This document shows positions 1 through 7,782 of a stretch of 64,000 bases of DNA, piece by piece; the first letter of the stretch is position 1; every line of letters begins with the position of its first letter. Origin of the DNA: a virus; IMG/VR virus record IMGVR_UViG_3300028299_000003, positions 1 through 64,000 of that record; one strand, written 5' to 3'. A program made the translations under genes and the position numbers. The notes below the pieces were generated by a model. That model was not told where the DNA came from. It saw nothing but the letters and a program-made list of their open reading frames with translations, and did no database searches.

Positions 1-10
1 TTATTAATAA

Positions 11-37
11 AAAAACCCACAATTTATTGTGGGTTTT
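11..37 (-). terminator. Rho-independent terminator of the left minus-strand operon
   Basis: A 10-bp inverted repeat (AACCCACAAT / ATTGTGGGTT) with a 2-nt spacer is followed on the minus strand by a T-run. It lies just past the last minus-strand gene (53-298), as expected for the 3' end of that operon. Confidence 0.8.
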
Positions 38-52
38 CATTTTTAATTCAAG

Positions 53-298
53 TTATAATGTTTTAACAGTTTCCCCTTCTATTTTTATCTCACCTTCAGT
101 TTTTACTTTATTTACTAAATTTTCAGCTCTTTCTAATGAATCAAACATATACGCTTCTTCTGATAGTTTACCATTTTTTAATGATACTGTTTTAGTAAAT
201 TTTAAATATTCCCAAAAAAACCAATTTCTTTTCCTTTTTATACAGAAAAATTCTTTTTCTAGCCCATTTTTATATTTTACAATTTTATATTTTTTCAT
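53..298 (-). CDS. Small basic hypothetical protein
   Basis: An 81-residue Lys-rich protein with no recognised domain. The N-terminus alternates Lys with aromatic and hydrophobic residues, followed by a helical, charged C-terminal half. It is the last gene before the terminator at 11-37 and lies in the same orientation as bS21 upstream. A plus-strand reading of the same DNA is low-complexity Phe/Ser and is rejected. Function unknown. Confidence 0.6.
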   Translation of the reverse strand: MKKYKIVKYKNGLEKEFFCIKRKRNWFFWEYLKFTKTVSLKNGKLSEEAYMFDSLERAENLVNKVKTEGEIKIEGETVKTL

Positions 299-317
299 TT
301 ATTTTTCATTATTTTTT

Positions 318-542
318 TTATCTTTCTTCATATCCATATTCTTTCAAATATATTCTTGTTGGATATTCATTTATTGATTCACCAGTCCACATTTCTTTAT
401 ATGACCCAACTATACATATTTTTGTACCATCTGTGAATATTATATCTAAATAACCACCATCATCTGATTTGGAATGATTTCTTTGTTTGATAAAATCAAT
501 TGTTTTATCTTTTAAATCATCAAATTTCATTTTCATCATCAA
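318..542 (-). CDS. Small hypothetical protein
   Basis: A 74-residue protein, helical at first and then with a predicted beta segment (DIIFTDGTKICIVGSY). Its start overlaps the 3' end of the bS21 gene by 23 nt, so the two are probably translated from one message. The start could be any of the first three Met codons; Met-Lys-Phe-Asp is equally plausible. No family recognised. Confidence 0.6.
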   Translation of the reverse strand: MMMKMKFDDLKDKTIDFIKQRNHSKSDDGGYLDIIFTDGTKICIVGSYKEMWTGESINEYPTRIYLKEYGYEER

Positions 543-714
543 ATTTTTGTTTGTAGATAGCTTTTTGTATAACTTCTCTTCTTTTTTCTGATGGTTTTTT
601 ATATTCCATTCTTTCTTTTAATTCCCTCATAATTCCACTTTTAGTAACTTTGTTTTTTAAAACTTTAAGTGCCCTATCAATAGATTTTGAGTCTTTTACT
701 GGTACTATAAACAT
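520..714 (-). CDS. rpsU: Ribosomal protein bS21 homologue
   Basis: A 64-residue protein matching the Bacteroidota form of small-subunit protein bS21: start MFIVPVKD, then a DRALKVLKNK helix, a KSGIMRELKER segment and a Lys/Arg-rich tail with KKPSEKRRE and KAIYKQK. The length is typical. In the cell bS21 binds the 30S platform beside the 16S 3' end. Phage copies are known from large phages and are thought to exchange into host ribosomes. A strong SD (AAGGAGG, 721-727) lies 6 nt before the ATG, unlike any other gene here, and falls inside the last codons of the upstream gene. The family is clear from sequence; the role in infection is inferred. Confidence 0.9.
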   Translation of the reverse strand: MFIVPVKDSKSIDRALKVLKNKVTKSGIMRELKERMEYKKPSEKRREVIQKAIYKQKFDDENEI

Positions 715-715
715 A

Positions 716-1456
716 TTATTCCTCCTTGTTTTTAATTTTTATTAATCCTTTTTCTATATCTCTAACTAATGAAGCGTTTTCAAATTTTTGTTTTTTAATA
801 AGATAACATTTTAATTCATATACTTTTTCAATCGCTGTGTCAAATAATTCATTCTCCTTATCCTTCTTTTCAGTATGAAATGGTATTTCCCATTGACCAT
901 CAACACAATATTGATTTAATTTTTCATCATATGTAATATTTTTTCCATCCAATCTTATACTACCAAATTCTTTTCCGTGTAGTGACCCTTTACCAGAACG
1001 AACATAATAGAAATCGGATTCATCTGTCTCACTTATTTTTGACAAAATTTCATTTGTTTTATCATCATAAAATTTTATATCAACCATATACGCTTCTCCA
1101 CCTATTAAAGATGTCATTTTATCAAAGATAGTTGTTTTCAATTGAAATCTCAAATTTTTTATGAATTTATCAAATTTTTCAAATTCAATATTATCTAAAG
1201 TTTTTTTGTCAAAATAATATTTAGGAATAACATTATAAATATTTTCCATAATAATTTGATTACCAGATATCCATTCATTTATTAATTCTTTAGCTTTTTT
1301 ATAGTCCATAATCTTATGTAATTCATCAACATTATGTCTGAACTTTTCATTAATAGGTAAAATAAAATCAAAATATTTATTATCACGTTCTTGAACAACA
1401 ATATTTTTTATTGTGTCAATAATTTTTTGTGGGTTTATTTTTTCCATTGTTTTCAT
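716..1456 (-). CDS. Hypothetical protein with C-terminal UVR-like motif
   Basis: A 246-residue, mostly helical, charged protein. Residues about 210-240 (YELKCYLIKKQKFENASLVR and onwards) fit the UVR motif, a helical hairpin used by UvrB/UvrC and ClpC-type proteins for protein contacts. The rest is unrecognised. The stop codon lies one base from the rpsU start and the rpsU SD lies in its last codons, so translation of the two genes is closely linked. Two starts (MKT, MEK) lie three codons apart. UVR call by motif only. Confidence 0.6.
   Translation of the reverse strand: MKTMEKINPQKIIDTIKNIVVQERDNKYFDFILPINEKFRHNVDELHKIMDYKKAKELINEWISGNQIIMENIYNVIPKYYFDKKTLDNIEFEKFDKFIKNLRFQLKTTIFDKMTSLIGGEAYMVDIKFYDDKTNEILSKISETDESDFYYVRSGKGSLHGKEFGSIRLDGKNITYDEKLNQYCVDGQWEIPFHTEKKDKENELFDTAIEKVYELKCYLIKKQKFENASLVRDIEKGLIKIKNKEE
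721..727 (-). promoter_or_regulatory. Strong Shine-Dalgarno sequence of rpsU
   Basis: AAGGAGG on the minus strand, 6 nt before the rpsU ATG and overlapping the last codons of the upstream gene. No other start inspected in this window has such a match. Host Flavobacterium rpsU mRNA is known to use a strong SD as part of autoregulation by ribosomes lacking bS21. Confidence 0.85.
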
Positions 1457-1462
1457 AATTAT

Positions 1463-2368
1463 TTATTTATTTTTTACATTTATTCCAATATACTCATATT
1501 CTTTACCATATATTTTAAAGTTATTATCATATAAAGATATATTATTTTTATTATTTGTAGAATCAAAAATTACACGACCACCCTTAGAAATAATAAAATC
1601 CTTATTACTATTAACAAATCTTCTCAATAATTCCTTATCAGAAATACTATAGTTCTTTGGTGGTATCACAGTACCTTTTATTTTATTTACCTTAATTAAC
1701 TCTATTTTATCTCTGAATTTTTCATTAACAATTTCATATTCAAATTGATCATTTGTTATACAAACATCAGATATGGTATTCGCTGTTTTTACAAAAAATG
1801 GGATAAAACAATAAGTGTTATAATTTCCAACTATATCCGCGATATAATCATCTACTGTCTTTTGTTCATTTTCCATAATCCTATATAATGTGTGTATCAT
1901 TTTCTTATTTAGTATAAACGCGAATGCCCCGAAATTTTTATAACTTTTATAAACATATGTTTTTACCATCTTTGGTTCAGGACATCCATGAAAATGACAA
2001 CCTAAGTACATTATATCCCAGTTTTTTGGCACAACATTTGAATAATAATCAAATCTTTCTTTAAAATCAGAACAAAATATTATATCATCTTCAAATACAC
2101 ATATTCTATCATAATCATTATCAATTGCGTCTTTTAAAACCGAACGATGACTTCTCAACGCTCCCTGTGCTCCTTGATTTTGTTTACCTAGATCTGGGTG
2201 GTTTATTTTTAATTCCTCTTCTGGGATTGTCATTCCATCAATCGCTGAAAATCTATAAGATTCAATATCAAATCTTTTAAATTCATCCACCATAAGATCC
2301 CATCTATCAGTTCTCCTATCTAAATTTATACAGTAAATTTTATCAACAAAATCGTTTATATTAGTCAT
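1463..2368 (-). CDS. Glycosyltransferase family 25 protein
   Basis: A 301-residue protein. The N-terminus (VDKIYCINLDRRTDRW) is the hallmark of GT25, the LPS beta-galactosyltransferase / procollagen galactosyltransferase family. It is followed by FSAIDGM, a GALRSHRSVLKDAI helix and an acidic metal/nucleotide-sugar motif (CVFEDDI, about residues 88-94). It should transfer a sugar from a nucleotide-sugar donor in the cytoplasm. It overlaps the GT2 gene upstream by 8 nt and forms a three-gene glycosyltransferase operon. Virion decoration or changes to host surface glycans are both possible. Confidence 0.85.
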   Translation of the reverse strand: MTNINDFVDKIYCINLDRRTDRWDLMVDEFKRFDIESYRFSAIDGMTIPEEELKINHPDLGKQNQGAQGALRSHRSVLKDAIDNDYDRICVFEDDIIFCSDFKERFDYYSNVVPKNWDIMYLGCHFHGCPEPKMVKTYVYKSYKNFGAFAFILNKKMIHTLYRIMENEQKTVDDYIADIVGNYNTYCFIPFFVKTANTISDVCITNDQFEYEIVNEKFRDKIELIKVNKIKGTVIPPKNYSISDKELLRRFVNSNKDFIISKGGRVIFDSTNNKNNISLYDNNFKIYGKEYEYIGINVKNK

Positions 2369-3098
2369 TCAAATTAATTAATTTTTTATATTTATCCTTT
2401 TTCCTAATTTCTAATTCTGTCTTATATTGAAGATCTCTTTGACTATTATCAGAAATTGGGTTGTCTAAGTTGTATATATATAAAACTTCAGGGACATACA
2501 AACTATGGTATCCCGACATTTCTAACATAGGAAATTGAAACGCTAAATCCCAGGTTATTTTTAAGTAATCCCCATTATCATCTTTAAGATCATCTTCATT
2601 TATTCTTAAAAATAGTTCCCTTCTAAATGTTCTCAAGTGTGTAGCTAACCATTCTATTTCTCTAAATTTATTTTCTTTTATTTCATTTTGTGTATAACTT
2701 CTAAGATGATTTGGTTTTTTACCATTTGATTCATATGATCCATAAGTTATCCAAACACTTGAATTGTAGATATTGTTAAGATAATTAAGAACATTGTTAT
2801 TTTTTAATTTATCATCACCATCTAATGTAATGCATATTGAATTTTCTTTTGATAATACAACACCATTTCTTATATTATATAGACCATACATTCTTTTTTC
2901 ATTTCTTATTATTTTAAGATTTTTTATATTTTTATAATTATTTAAAACAAATTCATAAGATCCATCTGTTGAAATATCATCTATAAATATAATTTCAAAA
3001 TTATCATAATTTTGATTAATAGCACTTTCAATTGAATCTTTTATCCATTGAATATTATTATATGATGGTATTATTATAGTAAAATGATTATTCATCAC
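2361..3098 (-). CDS. Glycosyltransferase family 2 (GT-A fold)
   Basis: A 245-residue protein with the classic GT2 start (FTIIIPSYNN), the FEIIFIDDISTDGS motif near residue 35 and a DGDD metal-binding motif near residue 94. The acceptor-binding half follows (HLRTFRRELFLR). It overlaps the upstream GT by 11 nt and the downstream GT25 by 8 nt, so the three are probably co-translated. It would use a nucleotide-sugar donor; the acceptor is unknown. Confidence 0.85.
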   Translation of the reverse strand: MMNNHFTIIIPSYNNIQWIKDSIESAINQNYDNFEIIFIDDISTDGSYEFVLNNYKNIKNLKIIRNEKRMYGLYNIRNGVVLSKENSICITLDGDDKLKNNNVLNYLNNIYNSSVWITYGSYESNGKKPNHLRSYTQNEIKENKFREIEWLATHLRTFRRELFLRINEDDLKDDNGDYLKITWDLAFQFPMLEMSGYHSLYVPEVLYIYNLDNPISDNSQRDLQYKTELEIRKKDKYKKLINLND

Positions 3099-4284
3099 TT
3101 AATATTTTTTTGTACATTTCTCTTCTTTTATTATTAACAACATCCATTTCATATCTATCAACAACTTTTTCATATAGTTTTTCACCCATATCTATTATCG
3201 CTGATGGATTTTCATGAAACCATTTCATTTTCTCATACCACATATTTGGTTTTGATTCATCAATCAAAAATCCATCTACACCATCCTCAATATCAATTGT
3301 ATATGGGCCATAATTACTCGCGATTATTGGGCATTTGTATATTCCCGCTTCTATTACTTTTAGTTGACTTTTATAATAGTTAAATAAACTATTATTTTTT
3401 AATGGTGACAACACAACATCCGCTTCGTGGTACATTGTACCATATGTTAATATTGGTTTTGTCCATCTTCTTTGATAAAATTCTTGTCTGAATTCTTCAA
3501 CTATACCATAGTTTTCATCACTAAATGTATTTAGATATTGTCTATGTTGCTCGTTTTTTAACCATTTACCACCATTTGTGAAAATATGTTCAAAGAATGA
3601 CCATTGATTTGATTTTGGATCACTTTTTATTATACCCTTTGGTGTCCTAACTCTTAGGTCAAAACCACATAAATATAATTGACAATCTTCTAAAAAGTCT
3701 TTATCAAACATTTCAAATGATTTTTTCATTAACCTAAGATCAGGCATATGACTTATACCACCACCCCAAAGAAATCTTATTTTATCTGAAGGTATTTTAT
3801 TTTCAACTCTCCACTGATATTCATCCTTGTTCAACGCGTTCTCCATAACAAAAACATTTTTATTTAATTCCTCAATTCTTTTCGCGAAAAGAGGTGTTGT
3901 TGTAGTTACATAATGAGCTGATTTTATCAGCCCTTCCATCATTTGTTGAGCGTTAGATTTTTTCCATCCTGAATAATTCAAATGTGAACTACTTAATATC
4001 CAATAGTCATCTATATCCCATACTATTCTTATATTATATTTATTTACAATTTCTTCAAACGCTTTACCATATTCTGGTTTACTGAAATTAATAACCTTAT
4101 TGTAAAATACAATGTTAAAATTACTCAAATATCTTTCATCTGCTAAGTTTAATGTATGATCGCTCAACATTCTTATTTCTACATCAATATCATCATACAT
4201 CATATGACTATGTGGATTTAGTATGCGATAGTAGCCAATACCATCTACATCGGCTGTTAGAGCTAGAATTTTCGGTTTTATCAT
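3088..4284 (-). CDS. Glycosyltransferase, GT-B fold (GT4-like)
   Basis: A 398-residue protein. The N-terminal Rossmann half has VDGIGYYRILNP and a VWDIDDYW motif near residue 94. The C-terminal half has the GT4-type signature KVIEAGIYKCPIIASNYGPY followed by an acidic DGVDGFLI segment (about residues 308-342), which binds the donor nucleotide. It is first in the three-gene glycosyltransferase operon. A capsid, fibre or host polysaccharide target is possible. Confidence 0.8.
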   Translation of the reverse strand: MIKPKILALTADVDGIGYYRILNPHSHMMYDDIDVEIRMLSDHTLNLADERYLSNFNIVFYNKVINFSKPEYGKAFEEIVNKYNIRIVWDIDDYWILSSSHLNYSGWKKSNAQQMMEGLIKSAHYVTTTTPLFAKRIEELNKNVFVMENALNKDEYQWRVENKIPSDKIRFLWGGGISHMPDLRLMKKSFEMFDKDFLEDCQLYLCGFDLRVRTPKGIIKSDPKSNQWSFFEHIFTNGGKWLKNEQHRQYLNTFSDENYGIVEEFRQEFYQRRWTKPILTYGTMYHEADVVLSPLKNNSLFNYYKSQLKVIEAGIYKCPIIASNYGPYTIDIEDGVDGFLIDESKPNMWYEKMKWFHENPSAIIDMGEKLYEKVVDRYEMDVVNNKRREMYKKILSDE

Positions 4285-4333
4285 TTAACTTAATTATTTT
4301 TTATATTTTAATTGAAAAATTCATAAAAGTTTT

Positions 4334-4346
4334 TTTTAATATATAA
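4334..4346 (+). promoter_or_regulatory. Phage-type TTTTAATATATAA promoter element
   Basis: A T-run running into AATATATAA about 27 nt before the ATG of the gene at 4373. The same element at the same spacing precedes many other genes in the window (see the separate finding). Confidence 0.55.
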
Positions 4347-4372
4347 CAATAGATATAAAAATTAATATATAG

Positions 4373-4729
4373 ATGAAAGATTACTTAAATTTTATGAATG
4401 AAAATATGGAAACTAGTGGTTATAACTTATACATAGAAACAGATGAATCATTGTTTGATGAGAATTGGGATATATCAATAAATATATCAGACATTTGGAA
4501 ACCATATGAGGAACAAGAAATAGATTTGAAAAAATTTGTCCATAGATATAAATTAAGAATAAACGACCATAAGAATGAAATTATAGATATGAAAGGTGCT
4601 GATTCATGGAATGAGTTAGCTGGTATATTAAATGAATTCAATGTTTTTGATAATGAATCATCCCTTCACAAGTTTGATGAGATATATGACTGGGCGGATA
4701 AAAACTCAGTAGAAATGAACTGCCGCTAA
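4373..4729 (+). CDS. Tagged hypothetical protein, 3' end replaced by an IS end
   Basis: A 118-residue acidic protein starting MKDYLNFMNEN, which fits the N-terminal tag shared by many proteins here. No catalytic domain recognised. The last codons (Met-Asn-Cys-Arg-stop, from about 4715) read into the hairpin that forms the right end of the adjacent tnpB element, so the original C-terminus has probably been cut off by the insertion. A short stretch on the other side of the element (6047-6088) may be its former tail. Confidence 0.65.
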   Translation: MKDYLNFMNENMETSGYNLYIETDESLFDENWDISINISDIWKPYEEQEIDLKKFVHRYKLRINDHKNEIIDMKGADSWNELAGILNEFNVFDNESSLHKFDEIYDWADKNSVEMNCR

Positions 4730-4900
4730 ATTAAAGATTTAGCCAACTTCTACGCCACAAGCACAATGTAACCATTCACTTTGAGTGACGCTGGGTTGGT
4801 TCCTCAACCCGAAATTTCTTATATTTATAGCAGCATTGATGTCCCTGTCGTGTATAGAACCACATTTTTTACAGGTCCATTCTCTATCATTTAAAGTTAA
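4716..4900 (-). ncRNA. Candidate omega (guide) RNA of TnpB
   Basis: In known IS605 elements the RNA scaffold overlaps the 3' end of tnpB and ends at the element's right end, with the guide taken from adjacent DNA. Here the expected scaffold would end with the 4725-4743 hairpin and GCAGTTCA, and the guide would be the minus-strand bases just below 4716. The 5' limit is arbitrary. Inferred from position, not from a covariance model. Confidence 0.45.
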
Positions 4901-5944
4901 ATCCTTATTGATTGTTCCACAAACATTACAAGTTTTTGATGAAGGATCAAATCTACCAATCACACTTAAATTTTTACCATACCAATCACATTTGTATTCA
5001 ACCATAGATTTAAATTCAGACCACCCCATATCTAAAATGGCTTTATTCAATTCTGATTTTGCTGATTGACCATTAGGTATATATTTTCCATTTTCGTCTT
5101 GCTTTGGCTTACATCTTTTAACCATACCAGAGACATTTAAATCTTCCATACAGATTGTATCATAATTATCAACCAAGTATCGGGAAATTTTATGTAAATA
5201 ATCCTGTCTTTGATTTCTAATGTGTTCGTGTAAAAGGGCAATAACCATTTTTTGTTTTTTGTAGTGATTGGAATCCTTTGTTTTTCTTGCTAAGGATCGC
5301 TGCTCTATCCTTAGTTCATTCATAGCAGATTTAAAGAAATCGTGGTTCTTGAATTTCATTCCATCTGAAGTTATTACAAAATCTTTTATACCTAAATCTA
5401 AACCAACTGATGTTTTAAACATTATAGGTTTCTTTTCAGGTTTTAATTCGCTAGTATCAACTAGTATAGACACATAATATTTGTTAGTAATTGATCTTGA
5501 TACGGTTATAGTTTTTATTTCACCTTTAAACTCTCTATGTAAATCTATGTCTATATATCGTAATTTGGGTAAAAAAATTTGTTTTTTATTCTCACTAAAA
5601 AATACACCTTGAGGTAATTGAAATGACTGCTTCCCATATCTGTTTTTAAATTTAGGAAAGCCAGCACCATTAAAAAAATTATGATAGGCATTATCTAAAT
5701 TGCGAGTAGCCATCTGTAATGCCTGTGATGGACTTTCTTTTAACCAAGGAGCATCTGTATTTTTTAATTCGGTTATTTGTTTATTTAAATCAAAGCAATT
5801 TATGTTTTTCTTATTGCCAGTATAGTTCATTATTTTTGTTTCTAAACCAAGGTTATAGACAAATCTAACCTGACCAAAAATCTTTGATAGGTATTCTTTT
5901 TGGTCCTGATTGGGATATATTCTATATTTATATGCTTTTAACAT
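4739..5944 (-). CDS. tnpB: TnpB RNA-guided nuclease (IS605 OrfB)
   Basis: A full-length 401-residue TnpB. The N-terminus MLKAYKYRIYPNQDQKEYL is the OrfB HTH region. RuvC motif I is VGLDLGIKDF (Asp near 190), motif II is ICMEDLNVSGM (Glu near 278), the zinc finger is CNVCGT...CKKCG (about 337-357), and motif III is HDRDINAAINI. All catalytic residues appear present, so it may be active. TnpB cuts DNA matched by its omega RNA and favours element retention. The neighbouring genes run on the opposite strand. Confidence 0.93.
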   Translation of the reverse strand: MLKAYKYRIYPNQDQKEYLSKIFGQVRFVYNLGLETKIMNYTGNKKNINCFDLNKQITELKNTDAPWLKESPSQALQMATRNLDNAYHNFFNGAGFPKFKNRYGKQSFQLPQGVFFSENKKQIFLPKLRYIDIDLHREFKGEIKTITVSRSITNKYYVSILVDTSELKPEKKPIMFKTSVGLDLGIKDFVITSDGMKFKNHDFFKSAMNELRIEQRSLARKTKDSNHYKKQKMVIALLHEHIRNQRQDYLHKISRYLVDNYDTICMEDLNVSGMVKRCKPKQDENGKYIPNGQSAKSELNKAILDMGWSEFKSMVEYKCDWYGKNLSVIGRFDPSSKTCNVCGTINKDLTLNDREWTCKKCGSIHDRDINAAINIRNFGLRNQPSVTQSEWLHCACGVEVG

Positions 5945-6026
5945 TACTTTACACTAATTATATTTGTTTCTGTAAAGATATATATAATTAAAAAAATATG
6001 GTTTTTTCCTATTTTTAAAAAGTTTA

Positions 6027-6039
6027 TTTTAATATATAA
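6027..6039 (+). promoter_or_regulatory. Phage-type promoter element
   Basis: TTTTAATATATAA, as at 4334, before the tagged gene at 6098. The spacing (about 58 nt) is longer than usual because a short gene remnant lies between. Confidence 0.45.
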
Positions 6040-6046
6040 TATAAAA

Positions 6047-6088
6047 GATGATGAGATTGATGATTTAATGAATTTATTAGGGAAATAA
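6047..6088 (+). pseudogene. C-terminal gene remnant beside the IS
   Basis: Fourteen codons encode DDEIDDLMNLLGK and a stop. This closely resembles the last residues of the next gene (EVDDLMNLLEL). No start codon or upstream body exists, because the tnpB element lies immediately to the left. It may be the displaced tail of the gene truncated at 4729 or a leftover of a duplication of the 6098 gene. Confidence 0.5.
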
Positions 6089-6097
6089 ATAAAAAAT

Positions 6098-6592
6098 ATG
6101 AAACATTTAAAATTATATGAAGAATTCAATAACCCTAAAATAAAAAAGGGAGAGAGAAAAATTTTAGATTTAATTTGTAAATTATTACAGAGACAATTAG
6201 ATACTGATGATATGAATTACACAATGACTAGAGATTTTATTATGATTGACGCTGAAACCACATTAGTTATAGATAATGAATATTTTTATTTACGGTTATA
6301 TAGACAGAATAAATTTGGTATCACATCCAATATAAAATATAATTTAAATCCCAAAAAACGATTTCTTTCTGAACCATTAGAAGATGAAGAAGAAGATGAA
6401 GATGACCATGACAAGGGAAAGTGGCCTGGTTGCAGTTTATGGGAATATGATGGTGAGATAAAAAGACACTCTCAGAAACTTAATGAATTAATAAATCGTT
6501 TATGGAAGAAGAAAGTGAAGTATGATAAAAATAAAGTGGATAGGGAGAAAGAAAAAGAAGTTGATGATCTGATGAATCTTTTAGAATTATAA
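6098..6592 (+). CDS. Tagged hypothetical protein (MKHLKLYEEFN)
   Basis: A 164-residue, highly charged protein. It starts with MKHLKLYEEFN, one of the clearest copies of the tag shared across this window. The middle has an acidic run around residues 91-100 (PLEDEEEDEDDHDKG) and the tail is EVDDLMNLLEL. No enzyme motif. It is first in a run of plus-strand small genes. A virion-internal role is suggested by the tag only. Confidence 0.7.
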   Translation: MKHLKLYEEFNNPKIKKGERKILDLICKLLQRQLDTDDMNYTMTRDFIMIDAETTLVIDNEYFYLRLYRQNKFGITSNIKYNLNPKKRFLSEPLEDEEEDEDDHDKGKWPGCSLWEYDGEIKRHSQKLNELINRLWKKKVKYDKNKVDREKEKEVDDLMNLLEL

Positions 6593-6608
6593 ATTACTAT
6601 ATAAGTAT

Positions 6609-6968
6609 ATGAAACATATAAAATTATTTGAAGATTTTAACCAAGACAAACTAGATACTGGATATTATTCACCATCTGTTGGTGACACTGTTTATATTAA
6701 TTATAAAATCCCAGGTGGTAGTAATAATTATGAACCAACACCAGTTAAAATAATCGCGATAAAAGGATCTGGAAGAGAAAAAGTTTATATCGCGTCTCAT
6801 AATGTAGAGTTAAGTAAATTCAAATTCGCCCCCGATCAAAGTGTTAAAAGAACAGACATAATAGGACCATATAAAGGTGTAGAAACACCAGCTGGATATG
6901 GGTGGGTCGCGAAAAATCCAAATATAAATACTGGAGTCAATCAAGTTTCAAATGATATGGCTATTTAA
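6609..6968 (+). CDS. Tagged hypothetical protein (MKHIKLFEDFN)
   Basis: A 119-residue protein: the N-terminal tag MKHIKLFEDFN, then a beta-rich segment beginning VGDTVYINYKIPGG, which looks like a small SH3-like barrel. The C-terminus is Gly/Asn-rich. It follows the previous tagged gene by 16 nt. No known family. Confidence 0.7.
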   Translation: MKHIKLFEDFNQDKLDTGYYSPSVGDTVYINYKIPGGSNNYEPTPVKIIAIKGSGREKVYIASHNVELSKFKFAPDQSVKRTDIIGPYKGVETPAGYGWVAKNPNINTGVNQVSNDMAI

Positions 6969-7006
6969 TTTTCAATTTTAATATATACTTTAAAATAAAT
7001 ATAATT

Positions 7007-7327
7007 ATGTTTATTAATGACTTTTCATTATTTTTAAATGAAAAATATGAATCTGGTGTTTTTGATTTTAATGGATTGAGTTTTAAATTAGATACTTTTT
7101 ACGATAATGATGAAACTTATGTTAGAATACTTTATATGGATAAACATTATGAAGATCTATCGGTAATAGTTCCGAAATCAAAAATTTTAGATACAGATGA
7201 ATTTTTCTTAAATCCAAATATAGATAAAGAAATGGTGAATGTACTAATAGATCAGGGGTTTATAGAATGTACAAATAAAAAAACTATGGCGGGTGACAAG
7301 TTGACAAAATCATATATGTTAGTATGA
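7007..7327 (+). CDS. Tagged hypothetical protein (MFINDFSLFLNEK)
   Basis: A 106-residue protein with the tag-like start MFINDFSLFLNEK, followed by a mixed alpha/beta body. A TTTTAATATATA element lies 19-31 nt upstream. Its stop overlaps the start of the next gene, suggesting coupled translation. Function unknown. Confidence 0.65.
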   Translation: MFINDFSLFLNEKYESGVFDFNGLSFKLDTFYDNDETYVRILYMDKHYEDLSVIVPKSKILDTDEFFLNPNIDKEMVNVLIDQGFIECTNKKTMAGDKLTKSYMLV

Positions 7328-7782
7328 GATTTTTAGAGAATTATAATAAGTATAGAAAGGAAAAGGATATAAGTATGATACCAACTTCATGTCACGCTAG
7401 TTTTAATTATGAATTTTTAATATCAAAAGATGAGTTATTAAAAAGTAAAGATGAATTAACAAAATATCTTTCCAATAAAGAAGAGAATGATAAATTAAAT
7501 CCGTTCAAAAGAAAATTAACTATTAATAAGTTAAATATTATGTATCTTATTGAAGATTATTATAATTTTTTTGAAAGCATGTTTCGTGATATGAAAGTTT
7601 ATCGTTATGTTGGAAAAGCCATGACAAAGGATATGATTGAATACTCAAATCAAGTAAAAGCCACAAAGTTTAAATCACTCGCAGATACTTATGGATTTGA
7701 TGGTGGAATAGTCAGATATTGGGTGTTTACAGACGCTGTGGTTTTTCAAACATCAAAAAGAAAAGAATTAAAGATAAGATGA
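7324..7782 (+). CDS. Hypothetical protein
   Basis: A 152-residue protein with Cys-His at residues 23-24 (SCHASFNYEF). It has no tag and no recognised motif. It overlaps its neighbours by 4 nt at both ends (ATGA junctions) and sits between a tagged gene and the putative spanin, so it belongs to the same transcript. Confidence 0.65.
   Translation: MRFLENYNKYRKEKDISMIPTSCHASFNYEFLISKDELLKSKDELTKYLSNKEENDKLNPFKRKLTINKLNIMYLIEDYYNFFESMFRDMKVYRYVGKAMTKDMIEYSNQVKATKFKSLADTYGFDGGIVRYWVFTDAVVFQTSKRKELKIR

Larger units (their letters stand above)
4716..6000 (-). mobile_element. IS200/IS605-type element carrying tnpB only
   Basis: A single tnpB gene flanked on its 3' side by a subterminal hairpin (GCTAAA, loop, TTTAGC; 4725-4743) ending in GCAGTTCA. 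No tnpA is present, so it resembles the IS1341-like tnpB-only group. The right boundary near 4716 is supported by the hairpin and by the fused reading frame of the neighbour. The left boundary between about 5950 and 6045 is not resolved. Confidence 0.65.

Noticed and set aside
27-377. Plus-strand 116-residue ORF at the left edge
   Set aside because: Phe/Ser-rich shadow of two minus-strand genes, overlapping their terminator.
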